27,487 bases of DNA from Monoraphidium neglectum. Lineage: Eukaryota; Chlorophyta; Chlorophyceae; Sphaeropleales; Selenastraceae. Below the pieces are notes generated by a model, which made no database searches, was not told the origin of the DNA, and saw only the letters and a list, made by a program, of their open reading frames with translations. How positions within the stretch are numbered: position 1 is the stretch's first letter; each line of letters opens with the position of its first letter. Positions 21,201-27,487 of this stretch are shown here, piece after piece. The DNA is taken from the NCBI RefSeq assembly GCF_000611645.1, contig NW_014013213.1, positions 1-27,487 of the forward strand, read 5' to 3'. The position numbers were made by a program, and so were the translations under genes.

Positions 21201-23008
21201 CAGAGTACCCTGCATTGCTCTGCTGTATTCACGGCAGCCGCCACTGCCTTGGAATGCATGTCCTCATCCTGCTGCTTACAAACCATTGCGTCTAGCTGTT
21301 TGCTGTTGGCAGAATGGCATGTTCACCCGCAGCTTCCCATTCACATGGGTCCAGCCTACCGTGCCTCTATCATCCTGCCAACCCCCTTGCTGCACCCTGC
21401 AAATATCATCTTGCATTCTTGCAGAGATTTACTACAACTGCAGCACGCAGGCACAAAATCTACAGCTGTACAATAACATTTATACACAGCTGGGTGTCTC
21501 CACGTTTGACCAAGTCCTGAGCAGGGAGGCAGACCGCGTGCTCTTCAGCATCTTGACCCTCCGAAAGGACCCGTGAGCAACAACAGGGCTAGGGCGAAAG
21601 GGGTTCTCCAATGTTGCAAAGGGCATGTTTTCTGGAAGGTATCCTGCACACAGTTTGTCGCCCCTCCCTGCTGACTTGCCAAGGTGCCTCGCACTGTCTC
21701 GTGCACGGCACCCTTCAATATAAAGGCGCAGGATCTCAACAGATGACAGTGCGTTTGGCACATAGAAGCGAACCTTTTTGCCCTGCCGGCACCTGGCGCG
21801 GCATGGCGCCCGGAGAAACTCCCTGCCAGTGGCTCATCCTGCGCTGGCAAACCCTACCCGTGATGTCCCCTGCAGGCACATGATGCATCAGGCCAACCTG
21901 AGGGTTGAGGGCGGCAGCGCCACGGACTTCAAAGTCGGGTGGGTTTTGCAACTGCGTGCATTCCAGCGCACGTGTGCGCCACAACGGCTGCCCCGCCCTG
22001 CCCCTCCTTGCGGGGTAGCTGCCACGGTGGCACCCTGCCACGTGCAGCGCCCTGTTTGGGTGGATTTGACCAGGCTTACGTCGCTTCGAAGGTTTTTGTT
22101 CGCCCGCCGGACCCTGACCATTCCCTGCGTAGCGCAGGCTGGCAAGGTCTGAATAGCCAGCTGTTGCGCTGCTGACGGTCACCTTGCCGAGCAATGCTCG
22201 CGTGTCACTCTGCGATGCATTGCAGCACACCCAGCTTCATTTTGTGAGGTTGATAGCCTAGCCGCACGCACCCCTCACAGCCGTATGCCCTCACTTCCTC
22301 CAAAACACCTCAGGTCGAGCCTCCTCATGAAATGGGTGGAGGCAGTTCTGAAAAGGTGAGAAGACCTACCTATGCATTGGGCCGGGGTGTTCGTTTGTGG
22401 TATTGGAAGTCTGTGCAATGTGTTTATCTGAGCTCTTCAGCAAAAGCTTGTTGAGTGAGGTGCAGTGACGGTGCAGCGGCCAATCCCGAAGCAAAAATGC
22501 CTGACTGGTAGGTACAGCTTGTGGCACTTCGCTGCCGCACACCTGCCCGCGGCGGAACGTTGAAGGCCTGCTTGGCGCCAGCCGCGTTACAGGCGCAGGG
22601 AAGTCCTCAAACCAGCTCCAAAGCGCGGCGTCACGGGGACACCACCTGTCCTCCGCTCTCCTCAGGGCGACGAGCTGGGTGACGTGGCCCGTGAGGTCCA
22701 TGAAGCTGGACGACCTGATGGACGCGTTCAAGGCGCGCGAGGCGCGGGACGCCTGCCAGCCCTCGTACCGCCTGGAGGTGGACAGCGCCACGGGGGCGGT
22801 ACAGGCGGTGACCGTGAAGAGCAACGGCGGCGCCTGCAAGGCGCCGCTGATGACGGGGCCCTCTGTGAGTGTCGCCAGCCTCTCAGGCTTGACGAAGGAC
22901 GGCACAGATGTCACGGCTCCAATCTACAGGGTCGACCTGGCCGCAGGCGCCTCCAAGCGGGTGGTGCTGTCAAACTCGCCCGCCTGGGTGCTGCCGCCGC
23001 TGGTGTGA
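10545..23008 (+). CDS. Gene B: secreted CBM87-EGF(15)-CBM87-CE18-like polysaccharide deacetylase, 35 exons
   Basis: This gene appears complete, with the ATG in a good context (CACCATGGCC) and TGA at 23006. My 35 exons sum to 4521 nt, i.e. 1506 residues, with consistent phases throughout. Approximate layout in residues: signal peptide 1-21; first CBM87-like domain 30-260; Asn/Pro/Ser linker 260-298; fifteen EGF-like repeats 299-786; second CBM87-like domain 790-1037; CE18-like deacetylase 1038-1393; C-terminal domain to 1506. By family the product would remove acetyl groups from an N-acetyl-amino-sugar polysaccharide outside the cell; the natural substrate in algae is unknown. It has paralogues on both sides. 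Fungal Agd3 has one glycan-binding domain and no EGF repeats, so this architecture is unusual. Exon coordinates are given in the domain entries. Least certain are the acceptor at 11721 and the donor at 20540. Confidence 0.9.
12260..12376 (+). other. Gene B: Asn/Pro/Ser-rich linker
   Basis: Still within exon 12157-12470, about 39 residues rich in Asn, Pro, Ser and Thr follow NWML and lead into the first EGF repeat. There are several possible N-glycosylation sequons (NDT, NAT). It corresponds in place to the shorter Pro/Ser linker of gene A. Confidence 0.75.
12377..16615 (+). repeat. Gene B: array of 15 EGF-like repeats
   Basis: Fifteen six-cysteine repeats follow approximately C-x3-C-x4(5)-C-x5-C-x-C-x8-C. 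Coding exons are 12157-12470 (EGF1 at its end), 12673-12774, 12926-13021, 13230-13331, 13680-13778, 13992-14090, 14250-14342, 14552-14650, 14874-14972, 15137-15229, 15445-15543, 15720-15818, 15987-16079, 16278-16376 and 16527-16679 (EGF15 then the start of domain 2). Repeats 2-14 are each one exon of 93-102 nt, bounded by phase 1 introns on both sides. Many contain CNCT or CNCS, an N-glycosylation sequon between cysteines 4 and 6. EGF repeats usually form rod-like stalks or protein contacts; no calcium-binding consensus is obvious. Confidence 0.92.
13992..16526 (+). repeat. Higher-order repeat: three copies of a three-EGF cassette
   Basis: Repeats 6-7-8, 9-10-11 and 12-13-14 follow the same order of three subtypes: an N-G-T-C type, the short VHGVC/VNGVC type, and the CLHGG/CLNGG type. 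Corresponding exons are spaced about 830-890 bp apart (13992, 14874, 15720; 14250, 15137, 15987; 14552, 15445, 16278). The introns also share sequence, e.g. after repeats 8 and 11. EGF8 and EGF11 exons differ at about 5 of 99 positions by hand count. This is a recent genomic tandem duplication; breakpoints lie in introns and are approximate. Confidence 0.87.
16628..18610 (+). other. Gene B: second CBM87-like domain
   Basis: Exon part 16628-16679 and exons 16979-17126, 17329-17571, 17790-17948, 18226-18266 and 18507-18610. It starts RPATLYLDHKILLLTTPG and continues FTNIDFLEAVFKGYG, SARYSSIFM, HPNLEALSLMNKTEI, GNPELGYDYSGTCGGG, YQDGRESMGFMHEC and CLLLGHMALSW. It matches gene A exon by exon. The unusual acceptor context AAAAG before GCACCCC is the same in both genes. 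Confidence 0.75.
17572..17789 (+). repeat. Gene B intron with GT-rich then CA-rich microsatellite
   Basis: GT-rich DNA (about 17603-17714) is followed by CA-rich DNA (about 17719-17743) within a 218-bp intron. The layout matches the equivalent gene A intron at 1796-2131. Alternating purine-pyrimidine runs are also prone to form Z-DNA. Confidence 0.87.
19248..19375 (+). other. 128-bp tract identical to gene A 3607-3734
   Basis: Within exon 19169-19394 every base of this tract equals the gene A exon. The flanking parts of the same exon differ at about 16 of 79 positions (left) and 6 of 19 (right), counted by eye. It encodes the Cys-rich block around LGCNCWATGYQACPTT. Confidence 0.9.
19808..19885 (+). 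repeat. GT/GC alternating tract in gene B intron
   Basis: A purine-pyrimidine alternating stretch (TGTGTGTGCG, then GCGCACGCACGTGCGTGTGCGC) in the intron 19734-20030. It includes a palindromic part. It is a Z-DNA or hairpin-prone microsatellite. Confidence 0.8.
22666..23008 (+). other. Gene B: Agd3-type C-terminal domain
   Basis: The last coding exon encodes TWPVRSMKLDDL, AFKAREARDACQPSY and AVTVKSNGGACKAP and ends at TGA 23006-23008. It is very similar to gene A 6804-7143 in the first half and more diverged after the ACKAP codons. There is no C-terminal anchor. Confidence 0.8.
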
Positions 23009-24611
23009 GGGCTGCCCTCCGGCCGCCCTCTCACGTGCATTGAGGACGCCCTACGGGCGGAGACGCACTGGGCTGCAATAATTGGTCCCGCGTGCGTTAC
23101 GTCTGGGGCGGCGGGGCGCCTGCATCCAACCCTTTGGCAATTTTTAAGTTGCCGGTGCAAGCGTTCACGTTGCCGCCTGCTAGCAGCGGTGGCCAATGCT
23201 GGGTTTGATACGCCACTGAGGCACCTCGTGATCTGGCGAGGGGGGGGTCCAACAACCCCAATGACGGGGTCCAACACCCTGGTGCACAGCCCCCGTTTGG
23301 GCTGCTCTTGGCGTGCCTTGCGCAAACGTCGCGTGGCATTTTGGTTCCACGAATATGCATGTCGATCTTGAAAAAAGCCTGTGGCTGTGCGTTAGTCAAC
23401 CAGTCACAGCAGCGGCCAGGGTGATTTGTGCTCTTGGGCTTGCAGCAGGCCGCAACCTGAACAGTGCATTAAGTCTCACAGCCTGTGCACGCCCACGAGC
23501 TCACCAACACGACGCACCGTTCAAAGCAGTAGCAAACCCTTGCAACGAACGAACAGGGGTGACTTTGTGCCCCCTCACAAATAATCCAGGCTCAGGCCTT
23601 TGGGCCGCCTGCCAGACCTTGCCCTAGCTCAAGGGCGGTTGCCACATACTCGAATCCCTCCGTCATGCAACACCGCCACTATCCCCGGCGCACCTGATCA
23701 AGCCTTTGGCACTCACTACGTTGTACTTGTTCACTCCCACGCAAACATTGACTGGTTTACTGCGAAAGTGCTTGCAAGCCTGTGAGCCTTCGAGTTCCGC
23801 CTCCCTGGCGCGTGTGGGCTATGATGCCAGCTGCGTCCCTTCCACGGACACTGACTGCACACGGGCTGGGCCCAGCTTTGTGCGCTCCGTCGCCGCTGGT
23901 GCGCCAGTGGCATCCATTCCAGTTGGCGTGCCTCGTCGCCTCCGTTATGCAGAGCTGAGCAGCTTCTAATCTTGGACTTCCCACTTTTATACAGGCTTGC
24001 CACCTCTTGTTCATCCTCTCATCCACGCACGTGCTTGTGTCTTCAGTCTTGCCTGTCCCCTTCAACACATACTGCTTCGTGTCCTGGGAGCTGCGCTGGT
24101 CTGTGCATGCCACGCGCACTTCGCCCACCCTCGCTCTGGCTGTGAGGGTCCCTTCCGGAGGCAATCCCCGGCTGACAGCCACCCAGCCTGCACACATGCC
24201 CCTCTGCGATCCTTCACACATGCAGGGTGGAGCCCTGACTCGTTTGCATCCCCCCAAATAAAGCCTCGCACGTGCCCCTGGTGCGGCAGGCATCGTGTGC
24301 TGTTACCAGCCTCTGGTGCCACTTTGGTGCCAGCTAGTGCGTCGCATGGACGGAAAAGCGGCACGTCTCGCTGATACTCTGCGAGCTGGGAGCCCCTTGC
24401 ACGCAAACGTCTCTTCACGCCCAGGGACGCTCCCTTTTGCTCGCACAATAACGGCATGCATGGTGCCCTCCATCTCTATGTGCCCCACACCCTTTGTTTG
24501 CTGTCCTGCATCTGTCCAGAAATCTCACTGACACTGCTACACCACGGCTGCACTTGAGTGTGTACCCTCCCCATGCAGCACGCACACTCCGCTCTGCACA
24601 AAAGTCCCCCC

Positions 24612-24660
24612 AGGGGCCTTTCATAGGGGGGGGGCCCCTTAGGGGCCTTTCATGGGGGCC
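24612..24660. repeat. Direct repeat AGGGGCCTTTCAT with GGGGCCCC inverted repeats
   Basis: AGGGGCCTTTCAT occurs at 24612-24624 and again at 24641-24653, each followed by a G-run and a CCCC stretch that can pair with it. The function is unknown. Confidence 0.8.
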
Positions 24661-25856
24661 CCAGCTCAGCATGGACTTCCGACACCCTGCTGTTTGCCGT
24701 CTGGGACAGAGCTGCCGCCTTGCAAAGAGCTGCATCTCTCTCAGCAAACAAAGTCACTACTGTCATTAGCAAACAAACTGCCACGCATGGCAGTCGAGCA
24801 TACATCTCTCACCACCATAATACCCTATTCTCTATCTATTACACAGCAATGGCGCAACCCAGCAAGGCGTCCCTCGCCCCCCTTCTGTTTGTCCTGTCGC
24901 CTGCACGCGAGCTACGCACCGCTGCACAGACGGTCTTTTACTCAGTAACACAACACCGCGGGTGATCTTCTTTCGACTTCAGGGGGCCGCGCTCAGGCAC
25001 AACTCATCCCCATTGATCATGGGACATTGTGCAAAAATGGAAACGCCAACCCGCCAGCACACTAGTGCCCGCTGCTGCCCAGACTGGATTCAGCATGGAA
25101 CAGCACAGCGTGCCATGTGTCATGTGCAGTTGCTTGAAGGAGGTGCACGCACTGTGCGTGTGTGTCGACGGCTCATAAATGGCTAGTTGGCATTCTTGAT
25201 AGTGTTTCCTGCCTACGTGTATGTCGTTTACACAAGCCGATCGATCACAAGTGTCAGACCACTTGCCTTTTGAGGGCCGCTGTGAGAGCGTCAGGTGACA
25301 GCAAGTATGTGGGATGAGTGTTGTGAACATGCCGTAAACCTTCAATCTAGCCGCGGGTCACGACAGACATCAGCTGCGAGGGCCAAAGCATGTATACATA
25401 TTTGGCAGGGTTTGGAACCCAGGGTTGAAATCAAGGACTCTGGTAGATATCCATCTCAGGCGACTAAGCGAGGGTGACCAGGCCTGTTGTGCAACTTGGT
25501 ATACTTGGTTGGAGAGGTCGCGTAGGGCTCCATGCTGGCTTGTGCATTTGTGGCACTCCGTTCTGGGGGGCGGAACAAGCCTGGCGATCTCCGCCTGGCT
25601 GCTCAATCGCAGATATACCCTTGATGCGCCAAAAAGTGTTCTTTATCACTCCTTCAAGGCGGACACGCCCTACCCTGCAGAGTTGCTCTCCCAGAAAAGT
25701 CAGGACTTGCAAACGAAATTTGTCATTGCGTGCTCGGGGGCGGGGGCTGCAGCACCAATGTGTCCTGGCGCGGCGGCGCGGCGTTAAATAATCTGTAGGC
25801 GGTCCGAGCCAAGCCTTGAATTTATGTGCAAAAATCGTCGTATCATGCATGCACTG

Positions 25857-25900
25857 ACGAGGGTTCGAATACCGAGGGGTAGAGTGGTCACCACCGTAGA
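25857..25900. repeat. Element shared with the A-B spacer (GACGAGGGTTCGAATACCG ... GTGGTCACCACCG)
   Basis: GACGAGGGTTCGAATACCG followed by GTGGTCACCACCG resembles 9391-9463, where the first part lacks one G and the second part lies farther away behind a 20-bp repeat block. It lies about 340 bp before the gene C start, against about 1150 bp for gene B. It may be a dispersed repeat or a remnant of duplicated flank. Confidence 0.5.
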
Positions 25901-26198
25901 CACAAATTTATACAATTGCCTGGTAGGTATTTGAATTCGAAAGACTGCAACCAGGCCCGACAACGATCTTCTCACTCGTTGTCACCCGGTCTCGGGTGCT
26001 GAAAGTGCTGGTCTGCATCCTGCGCACTTGTGTCCATACAACTGAAATATTATCTTCCCTGAATCTGACGGACGACTCACGTCAGGCCTCCACGGAAAGC
26101 GTGGGAGGGCACAGCGACGAGAACCACCTCTGCGCCCTCAAGTTCGCACTGCAGGCCTGGCAGCTCGCTGCGTGCTCCCCTAGGCCGGGTGGTCCGCA

Positions 26199-27242
26199 AT
26201 GACCGTCCTGGGGTTGCTTTTATTCGTGTTCCTGGCTACCACAGGCGCAGAGGGCCTGCGGCAGGTCACAGGAAACGGCGTATTGCTTATCACCGACCCT
26301 TCTGGGCTGACCACCTCGTGAGTGAATGTGCATTGGTTCAAACATGCCTGAAATGAAACTAGATCCTTACGGCAGGTCCTGTGCGACGGCTGCGGGCCAT
26401 GTGCCATCCGCCCCTGGCCCTCTTGCTGCGCGCTGCAGCTGTATGTGTGCACAAGCTGCATGCGTCACGCGTTGCTAGACATCAGCAACACCTCTCTCCC
26501 GCCCTCAACCTCCGCCCGCGTTGATGCGCGGTGCAGGTGGCAGAGCATTGATTTCCTGCAGGCGGCGCTCAAGGCGGCAGGCCAGGCGTTTGACACAGCA
26601 GTGGTCAGTAGCACTGAGAGGCCCGATTTTTCGAAGCTCCTATGGAACGCAGACGGCACTGGCGCATACAAAGGCATAATCATGTGAGCGCTGCATCAGC
26701 CTGTGACTGTGCATTTGCACTTTGCGGGGGGCAGTGAGGGCCGCATTATGCGAGGGGAGTGGGGCGGCTAGCCCGAGCGCCGCAATCAGCAATCTGGCAC
26801 AAGGACGCAACAGCGAGCCGCTCGGCTGCAGCATCTCTTCCTGTGCCAGCAGCGGACCCCGGCCTCACTGGCAGTACTCTGCACACAGGCACTTTGCCAT
26901 ACAGCGCAGATCATTCAGCCGCAGCAGTGTGCGGCGGCTCCACACCCACTTCTGCCCGCACACCACCCAAGCCTCCCTGCATGACCCACTCCTCACTCAC
27001 AGGTACCCTCCATTGGAAGGCATTGATCGCCTCACACCCGCCGAAATAGGCGTAATCTGGGACTATCATGCCAAGACAGGGATTAGGAGCATCAAGTACG
27101 GCTGCTTCATGCCCACAATTGGTTTCATGGACTCCCCAAACTCTGGCGTCCTCAAGAACAAGTTTTATTGGGCTCCTGACGCGCCCTTTGGGGCGTCCAA
27201 CGTTTCCCAAAGTGGAATGCTCGACAACCCCGGCATGTGGCT
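26199..27242 (+). CDS. Gene C: Agd3-like secreted protein, 5' part (three exons)
   Basis: This is the start of a third paralogue, truncated by the window edge. Exons are 26199-26317, 26537-26683 and 27003-27242, with the same phases (2, 2, 2) as the first three exons of gene B. The protein begins MTVLGLLLFVFLATTGA, a signal peptide likely cut after residue 17. VLLITDPSGLTT, SIDFLQAALKAAGQAF, LLWNADGTGAYKGIIM, PPLEGIDRLTPAEIGVIWDY and IRSIKYGCF follow, i.e. the first CBM87-like domain. The ATG was chosen because it opens the signal peptide in frame. Whether it carries EGF repeats cannot be seen here. No clear TATA box was found; an AT-rich AAATATTA at 26045 is a weak candidate. Confidence 0.85.
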
Positions 27243-27487
27243 GTGAGCAACCTCCGCTGACAGGGCAGGCTTAGATGGCAGGGTGGCCAGGATATCCTTT
27301 TACATGCTTGCATGCGCACGATGCCGGGGTGCGAGGTAGGGGTTGTACAAGCAGGATCATTCAACATGATGCAACAACGCGTGCCACCAAAGCCCCACGA
27401 TAACAACCTGCCACAACACCCACCCACCCACCCACACACACACGCACACGCGCGCACACACATACACACACACACACACACGCACAC
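27243..27487 (+). repeat. Start of gene C intron 3 with CA microsatellite
   Basis: A GTGAGC donor at 27243 follows exon 3. From about 27420 to the window end the DNA is CCCA/CA-rich repeat. No acceptor is in the window. Confidence 0.75.

Larger units (their letters stand above)
18845..22355 (+). other. Gene B: CE18-like (Agd3-type) deacetylase domain
   Basis: Exons 18845-18996, 19169-19394, 19617-19733, 20031-20105, 20397-20539, 20825-20876, 21134-21182, 21425-21572, 21876-21938 and 22314-22355. Motifs in order: TDDVFLSTDQDD (residues 1038-1049), FNGNGILENS, WCHHT (1198-1202) then FTHENLD (1203-1209), FSHSCMVTPEISGLMNGD, GDNTW (ends 1275), PRWAT then EIYYNC (about 1304-1314), and HMMHQANLR (1359-1367). 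Asp1039/Asp1040 and the His residues 1200, 1201 and 1205 are the candidate metal/catalytic residues (inferred from family pattern). The exon at 21425 is one codon shorter than in gene A. No motif is lost. Confidence 0.82.
23009..26198. other. Intergenic region B-C
   Basis: No supported coding gene was found in 3.2 kb; open frames here are short and without recognisable domains. It should contain the 3' UTR of gene B and the promoter of gene C. I found no TGTAA on the + strand in this spacer; an AATAAA stands at 24257-24262. There is a short direct repeat at 24612-24653, and an element at 25857-25900 that resembles the one upstream of gene B. Confidence 0.6.

Noticed and set aside
18845..22355. 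Ordinary NodB-type chitin or xylan deacetylase
   Set aside because: The motif order (TDD-FLSTD, FNGNG, HTFTHENLD, GLMNGD, GDNTW, PRWAT-IYYNC, HQANLR) is that of the Agd3/CE18 group, and the protein also has the accompanying N- and C-terminal domains.
24257..24262. AATAAA as polyadenylation signal of gene B
   Set aside because: It lies 1.25 kb after the stop, and green algae normally use TGTAA; a single hexamer is not enough to call it.
25860..25900. tRNA-like T-arm (GGGTTCGAATACC)
   Set aside because: The flanks do not form the T stem or an acceptor stem, and no anticodon arm is visible. Kept only as part of a repeat element.

Overview
The window comes from a nuclear eukaryotic genome, most likely a green alga (Chlorophyta). 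Coding sequence is broken into many small exons by GT-AG introns, mostly starting GTGAG or GTGCG. The DNA is GC-rich, and introns carry long GT/CA microsatellites. Genus cannot be read from the sequence. No bacterial genes, rRNA, CRISPR array or intact mobile element is visible.

Three tandem paralogues lie on the + strand. Gene A (3' part only) ends at 7143. Gene B (complete by my reconstruction: 35 exons, 1506 codons) runs 10545-23008. Gene C (5' part only) starts at 26199 and continues past the right edge. About 3.4 and 3.2 kb of apparently non-coding DNA separate them. All three appear to encode secreted proteins of the fungal Agd3 type: a CBM87-like carbohydrate-binding domain, a CE18-like polysaccharide deacetylase and a C-terminal domain. 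Agd3 of Aspergillus fumigatus partly N-deacetylates the exopolysaccharide galactosaminogalactan. The assignment rests on motifs recognised by eye and has not been tested by a search.

The algal proteins differ from that plan in two ways. First, the CBM87-like domain is duplicated within the protein, and both copies keep the same intron positions and phases. Second, in gene B fifteen EGF-like repeats are inserted between the two copies. The internal ones each occupy one phase 1-1 exon, and nine of them form a threefold higher-order repeat of about 0.85-0.89 kb. Gene A has a short Pro/Ser-rich linker at the same junction. The likely product is an extracellular or wall-associated amino-sugar polysaccharide deacetylase with two glycan-binding modules, held apart by a stiff disulfide-rich EGF stalk in paralogue B.

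The paralogues also show concerted evolution: a 128-bp stretch of one exon is identical between A and B while its flanks are clearly diverged. The intergenic regions hold short repeats, a candidate TATA box for gene B, a possible polyadenylation signal for gene A, and a short element shared by both spacers.
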